NCBI RefSeq assembly: GCF_000244975.1 | Contig: NZ_CM001440.1 | Span: 919,538 to 983,537, forward strand | Reading direction: 5' to 3' | DNA length: 64,000 nt | DNA from: Saccharomonospora cyanea NA-134 | Lineage (GTDB): Bacteria; Actinomycetota; Actinomycetes; Mycobacteriales; Pseudonocardiaceae | Part shown: piece by piece, positions 40,447 to 49,257 of the stretch | How positions within the stretch are numbered: position 1 is the stretch's first letter | How the letters are laid out: each line of letters begins with the position of its first letter | Made by a program: the position numbers and the translations under genes | Notes under the pieces: model-generated | Databases searched by the model: none | What the model was told of the DNA's origin: nothing | The model's input: the letters and a program-made list of their open reading frames with translations, nothing else

Positions 40447-40992
40447 ATGGGCCCGGTGACGAAGGCACTTCGGCGAGCGCGGAGGACGCGCAGCCGATAC
40501 GAGGGTTCGGCGTCACGACCGCTGGGTGGCTACGCGGGCGCGATGGCGGCGTACGCGGTCGGCACGGCGGCGTTGACGGTGCTGGGGCGTGCCAGGCGCG
40601 TGCGGTTGCCCGAGAGGGTGAGCGTCGCTGACACGGTGTTGCTGTCCGTGGCGACGCACAAGGCGAGCCGCCTGTTCGCGAAGGACGCCGTCACCAGCCC
40701 GCTGAGGGCGCCGTTCACCACCTACTCCGAGCCGGCGGGCGAGGCCGAGCTCAACGAGTCGGTGCGGGGACACGGGGTGCGGCACGCCGTGGGCGAGCTC
40801 GTGACGTGCCCCTTCTGCCTTTCGGTGTGGGTGGCGACCGCTCTGACGGCCGGTCTCGTCTTCGCACCGAGGATGACCCGGCTGGTGAACACCATGCTCA
40901 CCGCTGTCGCGGTATCGGACCTGCTTCAGCTCGGCTACGACGGGAGCAAGCAGCTCCTGCACGCCGCCGGGGCGAAGGCCAACGACGACTGA
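40447..40992 (+). CDS. DUF1360 membrane protein
   Basis: The 181-residue protein has an N-terminal helix, a basic region that includes THKASRLFAKDAVTSPLRAPF, and the DUF1360 signature ELVTCPFCLSVWVATALTAG (about residues 117-137) followed by two membrane helices. The CPFC pair may bind metal or be redox-active. Its function is unknown in the family. It is followed 23 bp later by the DUF3040 gene. Confidence 0.85.
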   Translation: MGPVTKALRRARRTRSRYEGSASRPLGGYAGAMAAYAVGTAALTVLGRARRVRLPERVSVADTVLLSVATHKASRLFAKDAVTSPLRAPFTTYSEPAGEAELNESVRGHGVRHAVGELVTCPFCLSVWVATALTAGLVFAPRMTRLVNTMLTAVAVSDLLQLGYDGSKQLLHAAGAKANDD

Positions 40993-41015
40993 GCGTCTTT
41001 TTTCGGGAGTACGCC

Positions 41016-41306
41016 ATGCTGAGCCACTACGAACGGCGGAGGCTGGAACAGATACAGGAGTGGTTCGAGCGCGACGATCCGCACCTTGCCAGGGCGCTCG
41101 GTCAGGTCGGCGGTCCCGGCGGTTGGGCACGTTCCCGTACCCTGCGGTACACGATCGACGCCCTGGCGGTCTTCCTCGTCGTGCTGGGCGCGGCGACGCT
41201 CAACTTCGGGCTGATCTTCTTCGGGGCGGTGTGCCTCGCGGCGGCGGCGTGCCTGCATGTCACGCGGTGGAACGACACGCCGCCCCGGCACCGGCGTCTG
41301 GAGTAG
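41016..41306 (+). CDS. DUF3040 membrane protein
   Basis: The 96-residue protein begins MLSHYERRRLEQIQEWFERDDP, the characteristic actinobacterial DUF3040 start, and has two membrane helices (ALAVFLVVLGAATLNFG and FFGAVCLAAAACLHV). A GGGAG ribosome-binding site precedes the ATG. Function unknown. It may be co-transcribed with the DUF1360 gene and converges with purC. Confidence 0.88.
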   Translation: MLSHYERRRLEQIQEWFERDDPHLARALGQVGGPGGWARSRTLRYTIDALAVFLVVLGAATLNFGLIFFGAVCLAAAACLHVTRWNDTPPRHRRLE

Positions 41307-41312
41307 GACGCG

Positions 41313-42155
41313 TCAGGAACTCCAGGTTCGGCCTGTGAGCCGCTCGTACACGTCGATGTAGCGCTGCCGCGTGGCCTCCACCACCTCGTCCGGGACGGCC
41401 GGTCCCGGCGGGGTCTTGTCCCAACCGGTCGAGGTGGCCCAGTCGCGCACGTACTGCTTGTCGAACGAGTACTGCGGCCGGCCGGGTTCCCACTCGTCGG
41501 CGGGCCAGAAGCGGGAGGAGTCGGAGGTCAGTACCTCGTCGGCGAGCGTGAGTTCGCCGTCGGCGTCCCAGCCGAACTCCAGTTTGGTGTCGGCCACGAT
41601 GATGCCGCGCTCGGCCGCGTACTCGGCGCCTTCGCGATAGATGCGCAGTGTCAGTTCGCGCAGTCGTTCGGCGGTGTCGCGGCCCTCCTGCGCGACGACA
41701 TCGTCGAACGTGATCGGCAGGTCGTGGCCGGAGTCGGCCTTGGTGGTGGGCGTGAAGATCGGTTCGGGCAGCTTGCTGCCCTCCACGAGGCCCGGGGGCA
41801 GCGGAACACCGCACACGGTGGACGAACGCTGGTACTCGGTCAGCCCCGAGCCGGTGAGGTAGCCCCGCGCCACGCACTCGACCTTGATCATGCTGAGTGG
41901 GCGGCAGCGCACGGCCCGGCCCGCGAACTCCGCGGGGACGTCGGTGGCCGAGACGAGGTGGTTGGGCACGAGGTCACCGAACCGCTCGAACCACCACACC
42001 GACAGTTGCGTGAGCAGGGCGCCCTTGTCGGGGATGGGAGTGGGCAGCGGAACGTCGTACACCGACACGCGGTCGGAGGCGACGAGCAACAACTCACCTC
42101 GGTCCTCGTACAGGTCGCGGACCTTGCCCGCATGCAGGTGTTTCACGGCCGCCAT
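41313..42155 (-). CDS. purC: Phosphoribosylaminoimidazole-succinocarboxamide synthase (SAICAR synthase)
   Basis: The 280-residue enzyme joins aspartate to CAIR with ATP in purine synthesis. Family signatures are GKVRDLYE at residue 10, DRVSVYDV (the family SxFD-like site has V here), MIKVECVARGYLTGSG and DTKLEFGWD for the ATP/metal site, then VLTSDSSRFWP. No other pur genes are in the window. The ATG is at 42155, with no strong ribosome-binding site. Confidence 0.95.
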   Translation of the reverse strand: MAAVKHLHAGKVRDLYEDRGELLLVASDRVSVYDVPLPTPIPDKGALLTQLSVWWFERFGDLVPNHLVSATDVPAEFAGRAVRCRPLSMIKVECVARGYLTGSGLTEYQRSSTVCGVPLPPGLVEGSKLPEPIFTPTTKADSGHDLPITFDDVVAQEGRDTAERLRELTLRIYREGAEYAAERGIIVADTKLEFGWDADGELTLADEVLTSDSSRFWPADEWEPGRPQYSFDKQYVRDWATSTGWDKTPPGPAVPDEVVEATRQRYIDVYERLTGRTWSS

Positions 42156-42241
42156 CGTAGTTGGCCCCCGGAACGGGGCCGCCAGGGCCGCACTCTGGGA
42201 CTGTGCCGCAGATCACTTTACGCCATTGTGGACTGACGCGG

Positions 42242-42265
42242 AGTGGCGCGGCACGACGCGCCACT
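42242..42265. other. Perfect 9-bp inverted repeat in the purC / methyltransferase gap
   Basis: AGTGGCGCG and its exact complement surround a six-base loop in the 294-bp gap between purC and the divergent methyltransferase gene. The gap otherwise contains no gene. The hairpin could be an operator or an attenuator; it has no T-run. Just upstream, GTGGACTGA repeats the same half-site loosely. Confidence 0.5.
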
Positions 42266-42449
42266 GTGGAATCACAGCCGCGTTTTTCCGCCTGTTTCAG
42301 GGAAAGTGCGCGTTTTCCGTGATCGTGACACAGCGCGTTCGTCCGGATACGTGAAGAGTTTCCGGCCAGTAGGATTTCCGATGTCGGGTCGGAGGACCGA
42401 AACCTCGGCGTGCGTGGCGCCGATGGATCTTGAGGAGGCGTGCTCGGAA

Positions 42450-43268
42450 GTGGCAATGCCCCAGGGAGCACTGAACCCGGACGGGGCGACCTTCGCGGTC
42501 GTGCCCAACATCGCCCGCATCAGGAACTTCTGGCTGAACGGTGACCGCCACGAGGCCGGCGACCGCGAGATGGCGCGGCGTATCGAACTGTGCTGTCCGC
42601 ACATCCCCTACCTCGTCCGTGCGCAGCGTTCGCTCGTCCAGCGCCAGGTGCGTTACCTCGCGGAGCAGGGCGTGACCCAGTTCCTCGACCTCGGTTCGGG
42701 TCTGCCCGATCAGGGCTACGTGCACCACGTGGCGCAGGAAGTGGACCCCGCGTGCCGGGTGGTGTACGTGGACGCCGACGACTCGATCGCGGCCGACAGC
42801 GCGGAACTTCTCGAGGGCTCGGCGAACACGCGGTTCGTGGTGGCGGACTGCCGCGACGTCGCCGGTGTGCTGGACCACCGCGACGTGCGCGCGGTGCTCG
42901 ACCCGGCCACGCCGTTCGCGGTGCTGATGACCGAACTGCTGCTGCACGTGCCCGACTCCGAGGACCCGGAGGGACTCGTGTCCTCGTGGGTGGCGGCCAT
43001 GCCGCCGGGCAGTTACCTGGCCGTTTCCCACTTCGGGGAGGACGACCAGGTGCTCAAGGGTTTCCGGATCTTCGAAAGCCTGAGGTTCGGACGGTTCCCC
43101 GAGGTGAGCCTGCGTTCCCAGGAGCGGGTCGCGGAGTTCTTCACCGGCCTCGACATCGTCGAGCCGGGTGTGGTGCCCGCACCGTTGTGGCGTCCCGGCC
43201 CGGACGAGGAGACGGTGCGTAACCCGAACGAGGTGCGCATGTACGCGGGTGTCGGAAGGAAGAACTGA
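42450..43268 (+). CDS. DUF574-type S-adenosylmethionine-dependent methyltransferase
   Basis: The protein of about 272 residues matches the actinobacterial DUF574 methyltransferases: NIARIRNFWLNGDRHEAGDREMA at the start, FLDLGSGLPDQGYVHHVAQ for the SAM site, VVYVDADDSIAADSAELL and a C-terminal PVPLWRPG-like ending. GAGGAGG lies eleven bases before a GTG at 42450, which I chose as start; in-frame ATGs at 42381, 42423 and 42456 are alternatives. Members of this large family mostly have no known substrate. It converges with the UbiA gene of the diterpenoid locus. Confidence 0.84.
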   Translation: MAMPQGALNPDGATFAVVPNIARIRNFWLNGDRHEAGDREMARRIELCCPHIPYLVRAQRSLVQRQVRYLAEQGVTQFLDLGSGLPDQGYVHHVAQEVDPACRVVYVDADDSIAADSAELLEGSANTRFVVADCRDVAGVLDHRDVRAVLDPATPFAVLMTELLLHVPDSEDPEGLVSSWVAAMPPGSYLAVSHFGEDDQVLKGFRIFESLRFGRFPEVSLRSQERVAEFFTGLDIVEPGVVPAPLWRPGPDEETVRNPNEVRMYAGVGRKN

Positions 43269-43280
43269 CCTTCGGCGAGG

Positions 43281-44186
43281 TCACGCCGACAGCGCCACGC
43301 CGACGATCGCCAGGTCGGCCGCCAGCACCACCGGCATGACGGTCCTGCGCAGCCTCGTGGAACTCACCGGGGCCCCCGCCGAGACGCGGCGGCTCAGCAC
43401 GACGGCCGATCCGGTGAACACCGCGTGTCCCGCCGCGCCCACGGCCACCGCGACCACTCCACCGGACCACCACAGTCCCCACCCGAGCACCGCGAGACCG
43501 GCCGACAGCAGCAGGCAGGCCACGTGGAGCGCACCGGCGGCACCGCGCCGCACACTCGTCGTTCGCTGGCCCGCCGCGGCATCGGCGTCGCGGTCGGGGA
43601 CCGACCACCACACCACCCGTCCCGCGGCCAGCGCGGTCAGCCCGGTGAACACGAGAGCGGTCGACGCGGGCACGTCGGGACGCAGTGCGGCGTGCGTGAG
43701 CAGGCACGGCAGTGCGACGGCCCCGCAGGCGAACACCACGGCGCCCGCGAGCCCGCGTGACTTCAGGCGCGCAGGCTCGACGTTGTAGAGGACGTGGGCC
43801 GCGAGCGTGCCCACCGCGCCCAGCAGCACGATGAAGTGTCCGATATGGAGGGACACCGCGAGGGCGAGCAGCAGTCCCGCCACGGCTTCACCCGCGGCGA
43901 GCCGTAGCGCGCCCCGTCTGCCGAGCCGGTGTGCGGCAGAGGAGAGCCGGGAACGCTCGGCATGGCGGGAGTCGCTGTCGAGATCGGCGGCGGTGTTGAG
44001 CACCAGCCCCGCCTCCATGAGCAGTACGGCGGCGGTGACGGCGGCCAGCGCGGGCCAGGTCAGCACGTCCGCGGGCGCCGCCGCGGCGAAGCACACGCCC
44101 CACAGCGCCTGGCACAACGTGTTGAGCCAGAACGGGAACTCCAGCCGGTGCACGGCCGCGAGCTCCCGCACCGTCAGTCGCGGCAT
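43281..44186 (-). CDS. UbiA-superfamily prenyltransferase or terpene cyclase
   Basis: The 301-residue membrane protein has about eight helices and both aspartate-rich motifs of the UbiA family: NTAADLDSD (Asn64, Asp68, Asp72) and VPDRDADAA (Asp198-Asp202). The YNVEPARLKSRG segment lies between them. The magnesium-binding motifs would hold a prenyl diphosphate. The gene overlaps the P450 gene by 13 bp and is the third gene of an operon with a class II diterpene cyclase. Two roles are possible: transfer of a prenyl group to an acceptor, or ionisation of the diphosphate product to a hydrocarbon, as known for UbiA-type terpene synthases of the platensimycin (PtmT1) kind. The start is the Met at 44186. 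Confidence 0.85.
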   Translation of the reverse strand: MPRLTVRELAAVHRLEFPFWLNTLCQALWGVCFAAAAPADVLTWPALAAVTAAVLLMEAGLVLNTAADLDSDSRHAERSRLSSAAHRLGRRGALRLAAGEAVAGLLLALAVSLHIGHFIVLLGAVGTLAAHVLYNVEPARLKSRGLAGAVVFACGAVALPCLLTHAALRPDVPASTALVFTGLTALAAGRVVWWSVPDRDADAAAGQRTTSVRRGAAGALHVACLLLSAGLAVLGWGLWWSGGVVAVAVGAAGHAVFTGSAVVLSRRVSAGAPVSSTRLRRTVMPVVLAADLAIVGVALSA

Positions 44187-45433
44187 GCCGTGACCCGCAT
44201 GCGAAGCCGGGACGACGGTGCCATCGCGTGGCCCCGCAGTTGCAACCTCCCCGCCGACGGGTTCACGAGACGCCACTCCCGTCGCCGCAACACCGTCGCG
44301 GTGATCAGACGCAGCTCCAGCATGGCGAGCTGGCTGCCGAGGCACCGCCTGCTGCCGCCGCCGAACGGCAGGTAGTGCGCCGGCGAGAACTTGTGGTCGA
44401 GGAACCTGGTGGGGTCGAACCTGAGCGGCCGGGCGAACGTGTCGTCCTGCCGGTGGGCGAGGTAGATGCTCGTCGTCAGGGTCGTTCCGGCGGGCAGCGT
44501 CCGGCCGAGAAGCCGGGCGGGACCGCGGAGGCGCCGGTTCTCGGCGACCGTCACCGGGGGCGCCAGTCGGAGTGCCTCGGAGATCACGGCGGTGAGCAGG
44601 GGCACCGCCGAGGCCGCGGGCGCGTCGTCGGTGGTCGCGTCGAGCTCGGCGAGGACGTCACGGCGCAACGACTCGTCGCGAGCCAGCCAGTACAGGGTCC
44701 ACGCCGCGGCCGACGCCGTGGTCTCGTGCCCGGCGAACAACAACGACACGAGCTGATCTCGGAGGTCGTCCGAATCGCCGCCGCCGAGTCCGGCCAGCGG
44801 GCCCTCGGCGTCCAGCAACAGCGAGCCCAGCGTCGGGGGTTCGTGCCCTCGCCCCGAACGCGCCCACTCCACGAGCCGGGCATCCAGTTCCGGTCCGGAC
44901 CGGGGCAGTCCGCCTCGCAGGAAGCGATGCGCCAGGGTGCGGGGCCGTGAGCCGAGTGCGTCGTCGATCCAGGTGGTGAAGTCGTCGAGGACCTCGCCGG
45001 TGCGGTCGTCCACGTCGCCGAGTACGAGCCGGGCGATGACCCGCAGGGCGACGTGCCTGGTCCAGTCGGCCAGCGCCACGGTCTGTCCCACGCGCAGCGC
45101 GTCCACCGCCTCGTGCACGGTGTCGGCTACCAGGGGCGTGTAGGCCGCCAGGCGACGGCCGCGCAACGGTGGGCCGAGCAACTTCCGGTAGGCGGCGTGC
45201 CGGGGTCCGTCGACCCACAGCAGTGAGTGGTCGCCGAACAGCGGTTTGAGGCTGCGGCTGCCCGGGTGATCGAGTTCGGGGTCCGAGCCGAACAGCCAGC
45301 CGATCGTCTCGGGCTCCCAGACGAGCAGCTTCGGCGGGTCGTCCGCCAGCCGGACGTGCCGCGCCGGGTCGGTGCGGTGGGCGTCCAGGAACGGCAGTGT
45401 CCGTAGCGCCATCCGCAACTCGGTGCGGTTCAT
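44174..45433 (-). CDS. Cytochrome P450 of the diterpenoid locus
   Basis: The 419-residue protein has the I-helix oxygen motif AGHETT (residues 234-239), the ExxR pair EALR (286-289), and the heme loop FGGGSRRCLGSQLA with the heme cysteine at Cys364. Its length fits bacterial class I P450s. The ATG overlaps the stop of the terpene cyclase gene (ATGA), so it probably hydroxylates or otherwise oxidises the diterpene scaffold. No ferredoxin or reductase gene is nearby. The substrate is inferred from context. Confidence 0.92.
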   Translation of the reverse strand: MNRTELRMALRTLPFLDAHRTDPARHVRLADDPPKLLVWEPETIGWLFGSDPELDHPGSRSLKPLFGDHSLLWVDGPRHAAYRKLLGPPLRGRRLAAYTPLVADTVHEAVDALRVGQTVALADWTRHVALRVIARLVLGDVDDRTGEVLDDFTTWIDDALGSRPRTLAHRFLRGGLPRSGPELDARLVEWARSGRGHEPPTLGSLLLDAEGPLAGLGGGDSDDLRDQLVSLLFAGHETTASAAAWTLYWLARDESLRRDVLAELDATTDDAPAASAVPLLTAVISEALRLAPPVTVAENRRLRGPARLLGRTLPAGTTLTTSIYLAHRQDDTFARPLRFDPTRFLDHKFSPAHYLPFGGGSRRCLGSQLAMLELRLITATVLRRREWRLVNPSAGRLQLRGHAMAPSSRLRMRVTACRD

Positions 45434-47040
45434 GCCGATCCCGTCGGTACCGGCAGGTCGGAGTCGGCCAGCAGCGGTGCGGTGCGCGGATCGGTGTGCG
45501 CCGAGTGGAGGCTCGCCAGCATCTCCGTGCGGATGATGCGGGTGGGCGTGTAGACGTCCTTGTCGTGCCACAGTGGCGGGTGCTCCCGCTCGTCCGACCA
45601 GTGATCGCGCAGGTAGCGCGCCCCGCGTGCGGCGGCTCGTGCGACGGGTTCGCTGTCCGGCTCACCGGCCGTGAGAAGCGCCCGCACCGCGTACGCGGTC
45701 TCCTCGCGGGTGCCGAACCACCGGCCCCAGGTGCCGCCCTCGCGTTCGGAGGTGAGAACCCAGTCGACGGCGCGATCCAGGGCTTCCCGCGCTGCCGCAC
45801 CGCCGTGGCGGGCGAGCGCGGCCACGCAGCAGACGGTGGCGTAGTAGGGGGAGGCGTGCCACTTGTCCGTCCAGTACCCGTCGGGATGCTGGTTCTCGAC
45901 GAGCCACCGCACCACGGTGGCGAGGTCGTCGGTGCACCACCGCCTTTGTGCGTCGCTGAGGGGAGAGGTGTCCGGCGGCAGGGCGAGCAGCGTGCCCAGC
46001 GCCTGCACGACGTGGGCGTTGGCGCTGGTGGAGGGGGTGCGTTCCTCCGGGAAGCAGAAGAAGTGGTCGCCTCGGTGGAACTGTCGCAGGCAGTCCGGTG
46101 AGCGGGGGCTGCCGAGCAGGGCCAGGGCGTGCAACCCGACCGCCGTGTCGTCGACGTCGACGGGCAGACCGGGGCCTCCGGCCGCGCCGTCGTCGCCGAA
46201 CGCGTCGTGCAGGCTCTGGACGAGCTCCCGCATCACCGGCTGCGGAGCCGTGAGCGGCACCCCGGCTTCGAGCAGCGTGCACAGCACCCACGATCGCTCG
46301 AACAGCGTCAGCGGCGCGGCGACGGGCACCCCGCCGTTCTCGTGCTGCACCGACAGCAGGTACGCCACACCGGGGTCTCGTCCTTCCCGCAGCACGTCGT
46401 CACCCAGCCACGCCGCCGTGGCCGCGGGGGAACATCCCACGAGGCGGCCGTCGACGGGTCGCACGGAGGCGGCGCCGCGAGCGGCCGGTCCGAACAGCTC
46501 CAGCGAGTGCCACAGCTTCTCGGGCAGCTCGTGCCCCTGTGCCAGCGCACCGCGTACGGCGTCGAGCAGGTCGGGCCGCGTGCCCGCGGGTTCGGGCAAC
46601 GGCGCACGCCCGAGGCGGGCGAGGTGCGCGTTGATCTCGGAGAGCAACGCGGGCACGACGAGTTCCACGGCGACGGTGTCCGGCAACGAGTCGGCCTGCG
46701 CCAGCCGCTGGGACAGGGCCTCCACACCGCGGTCGGCCGCCTGCGCGACCGCAGGGCCGGCGCCCGGCCGTCGTCGTTCGACGAGCAGTGCCTCGGTGGC
46801 GCTCAGGGTGGTGACGACGTCGTACTCACCCGGACCGCCCCAGCGGCCGTCGCCCCGCTGCGTGCGCAACAGGAACTCCACCCGTTGCCGGTGGTGCGGC
46901 AGCGACGGCGCCAGGGTGACGAGTCGCCCGGTCTCGTAGACGCACGGTTCGTACTGCCCGTTCACGTCGGCGGCCATGTCGGTGAGCAGGGTTCGTACTG
47001 TCTCGGCCGTACGGTCCGACCAGGACACACGGGGTGTCAT
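45430..47040 (-). CDS. Class II diterpene cyclase (DxDD type, copalyl-diphosphate-synthase-like)
   Basis: The 536-residue protein has the prenyltransferase/squalene-cyclase alpha-alpha barrel fold (QRGDGRWGG near residue 61 and NQHPDGYWTDKW in the C-terminal half are QW-like repeats) and the acid catalytic motif DVDD at residues 295-298, inside PVDVDDTAVGL. DxDD marks class II diterpene cyclases, which protonate geranylgeranyl diphosphate to labdane-type diphosphates such as copalyl diphosphate; M. tuberculosis Rv3377c is of the same type and size. There is no DDxxD class I motif that I can see. The ATG has AGGAG at seven bases. It starts an operon with the P450 and UbiA genes. Confidence 0.9.
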   Translation of the reverse strand: MTPRVSWSDRTAETVRTLLTDMAADVNGQYEPCVYETGRLVTLAPSLPHHRQRVEFLLRTQRGDGRWGGPGEYDVVTTLSATEALLVERRRPGAGPAVAQAADRGVEALSQRLAQADSLPDTVAVELVVPALLSEINAHLARLGRAPLPEPAGTRPDLLDAVRGALAQGHELPEKLWHSLELFGPAARGAASVRPVDGRLVGCSPAATAAWLGDDVLREGRDPGVAYLLSVQHENGGVPVAAPLTLFERSWVLCTLLEAGVPLTAPQPVMRELVQSLHDAFGDDGAAGGPGLPVDVDDTAVGLHALALLGSPRSPDCLRQFHRGDHFFCFPEERTPSTSANAHVVQALGTLLALPPDTSPLSDAQRRWCTDDLATVVRWLVENQHPDGYWTDKWHASPYYATVCCVAALARHGGAAAREALDRAVDWVLTSEREGGTWGRWFGTREETAYAVRALLTAGEPDSEPVARAAARGARYLRDHWSDEREHPPLWHDKDVYTPTRIIRTEMLASLHSAHTDPRTAPLLADSDLPVPTGSA

Positions 47041-47166
47041 GCGGCACTCCTCGGCAGCCATTTCGGTTCGGTTGTTTCAAGATCGGGTAATCGACCGGGC
47101 ACCGAACGTAGCACCGTTCCCCGGAGCGCGGAACGATCTTGGTCCGAACGGAGCAGCCGACCGCAC

Positions 47167-49257
47167 TCACCGGCCGGAGGTCACGACCCGGAACTCCCCG
47201 CTCGTGCCGGTGAACTCCCGTACCACTCCGGACAGACTCCTGGCGTCCCCGTGGTATCGGACGCGGTAGGTGCCTTCCGGGGCGTCGGCGGGGACCTCCC
47301 AGGACACGGTCACCTCCGAAGCGGACACTCCTCGGCGCTTCCAGCGCAACATGGTCGACCAGTCCCCGTCGTCGGCGACCCGCTGCCATCCGCCTTCGAC
47401 GAGTCGCTGCACCTCCAGGTACGTGCCACCCCGGTGCAGGTCGTTGCCGGGATGCGCGCCCGCGAAGACGGTCGTGACCCGCTCGCCGGGGAGGTACGCC
47501 GACCTCGGTTGAGCGAGCACGTCACCGAACTTCCCGCCCAGCGGAGGTGTGTCGAGCACGACGCCGGGTTGCAGGGTGAGCTGCCGGTCCGACAGATCCG
47601 GCGGCGCGGTGCCCGCAGGCGGTGTCTCACCGTCCCGCATCGCGGTGGCCAGGTCGTGGGCCGTCTGCCGGAAGGCGTCGAGCTCCCAGCGGCCGAACAG
47701 CGTCGAGCCGCCCTCGTAGTGCTGAGCGTCGTACTCCTCGGGTGTGGTGACGTAGTGGACGTAGCCGTTGCTGTATCCCGCGACGAGCACGTCGCGCACG
47801 TCCGCGCCCACCGCCTCGGCCACGGTCTGCCGTAACCGCAACCCCGCCGCGATCGTCACCTCGCCGGGGATGGCCACCAGGTACAGCGAGCCGATGCGAA
47901 CGAGCTGCACCGGCACCGTCTCCGCCACCCACGGGTACAGCTCGTTCATCGCGCCGATCGGCACCGCCACGCCCTTGGGGGCCTGGCACTGCCTCAGCTC
48001 GGGCGAGACCTCGTAGAGGATCGTGTCCGACACCGCGTCGAGCAGCGGGTTGTCGCCCTCGGCGAACAACGGGAACGCCGGGCCGTCCTCGGCACTGCCC
48101 GCCGCCATGGCGGCGCCGACGGCCGGGTCGCAGGTGCGGTGCTCACGGCTGTCGGAGGTGAACTCCGGTCGCACGGTGACGTCGGAGAGGTCGATGTAGA
48201 CCGTGGCGGCGTCGAGCCCACCGCGCAGGCGGGTGCCCGGATCGTCGAGCTGGCCCGCGGCGGCCTCGTACTGCCGCAGTCCGATCTCTCTCGTGCGGTG
48301 CCGGTCCTCCGGGGTGGACGGCGGTGTGAGGTCGAGGTTCGGGGACATGTCACCCGCGTTGGTCTGTGCGAACGCGGCCACGAACCCGGGCGTGGTGTCG
48401 TCGAGGTAGTCCACGCCCTCCACGCGGCGTTCCCAGTGGTAGGCGGCGTAGCCCTTGTTGTCCGAGCTGATGAGCCGGTTGTCGCCCGACATGCTCGTGT
48501 TGTGTGTCGGGAACCAGTTGATCGCCCCCACCGCTTCCCCCCGGCGTTCGATGCGCAGCAGAGTCGTCTGGGGATCGACGGCGTCGGGGAAGAACGCGCG
48601 CTCGGCCTCGGGGTTGCGGGCGAACGCCTCCTCCGACCGGTTGGCGCTCGCGCCGGTGAGGTGGGCGTGGGTGAGCCGTAGCGTCGACGGGGCGAGGTCG
48701 TCGTGTGCCCGGTGCACCGACTCGACGATGCCGTCGGCGATCGCGTCGAAGGTCTTCTCGTGGTAGCCGAGCGTGGTGAGGTTGTAGAGCAGGTGGTGCG
48801 AGTACCCGCCGGGCCCGGAGTGGGTGTGGGTGGCGGTGAGCAGCACGTTCTGCTCGGTGTAGAGGTCGCCGTAGTCGTCGGCGAGTCTGGCGAGCACCTC
48901 CTGGTGCACGCTGGAGAAGATCATCGGTGAGTCGACGACGACCAGCAGCACCCGCTCGTCGGTGGCCGCGTCGACGATGACGAAGGACCGTGCGCGCAGC
49001 CGGTTGTGGAGCCCTTCGGCCTGCTGGTCGAGGCGGCCGTAGCCCATCATGCCGACCTCGGCGATCTCGCCGGTCGCGTCGGCGATTCCCCGCCCGACGA
49101 GGTACTCCCGGCCGGGCGCGGTGACCTCGGCGGTCGCGGTGTCGGTGGGTTCCGGCTGTGCGTGCCCCGGTGCCGTCCCGGCGAGCGTGACCACGGCGAG
49201 CGCCATCGCGGTGCCGAGCGCGGTGAGTCTCGTGTGGCGCTTCCCGGAGGCGGTCAT
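47167..49257 (-). CDS. Secreted neutral/alkaline ceramidase
   Basis: The 696-residue protein has a signal peptide (LTALGTAMALAVVTLAGTAPGHA) and the neutral ceramidase fold: LVGRGIADATGE at the start, MMGYGRLDQQAEG, THTHSGPGGYSHH (zinc histidines and the catalytic-serine region), INWFPTHNTSMSGDN, and NAGDMSPNL. It ends with the C-terminal immunoglobulin-like domain. These enzymes split ceramide into fatty acid and sphingosine outside the cell. Sphingolipids are not made by most actinobacteria, so the substrate is probably external. It overlaps the upstream beta-propeller gene (ATGA) and may need it for activity. Confidence 0.9.
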   Translation of the reverse strand: MTASGKRHTRLTALGTAMALAVVTLAGTAPGHAQPEPTDTATAEVTAPGREYLVGRGIADATGEIAEVGMMGYGRLDQQAEGLHNRLRARSFVIVDAATDERVLLVVVDSPMIFSSVHQEVLARLADDYGDLYTEQNVLLTATHTHSGPGGYSHHLLYNLTTLGYHEKTFDAIADGIVESVHRAHDDLAPSTLRLTHAHLTGASANRSEEAFARNPEAERAFFPDAVDPQTTLLRIERRGEAVGAINWFPTHNTSMSGDNRLISSDNKGYAAYHWERRVEGVDYLDDTTPGFVAAFAQTNAGDMSPNLDLTPPSTPEDRHRTREIGLRQYEAAAGQLDDPGTRLRGGLDAATVYIDLSDVTVRPEFTSDSREHRTCDPAVGAAMAAGSAEDGPAFPLFAEGDNPLLDAVSDTILYEVSPELRQCQAPKGVAVPIGAMNELYPWVAETVPVQLVRIGSLYLVAIPGEVTIAAGLRLRQTVAEAVGADVRDVLVAGYSNGYVHYVTTPEEYDAQHYEGGSTLFGRWELDAFRQTAHDLATAMRDGETPPAGTAPPDLSDRQLTLQPGVVLDTPPLGGKFGDVLAQPRSAYLPGERVTTVFAGAHPGNDLHRGGTYLEVQRLVEGGWQRVADDGDWSTMLRWKRRGVSASEVTVSWEVPADAPEGTYRVRYHGDARSLSGVVREFTGTSGEFRVVTSGR

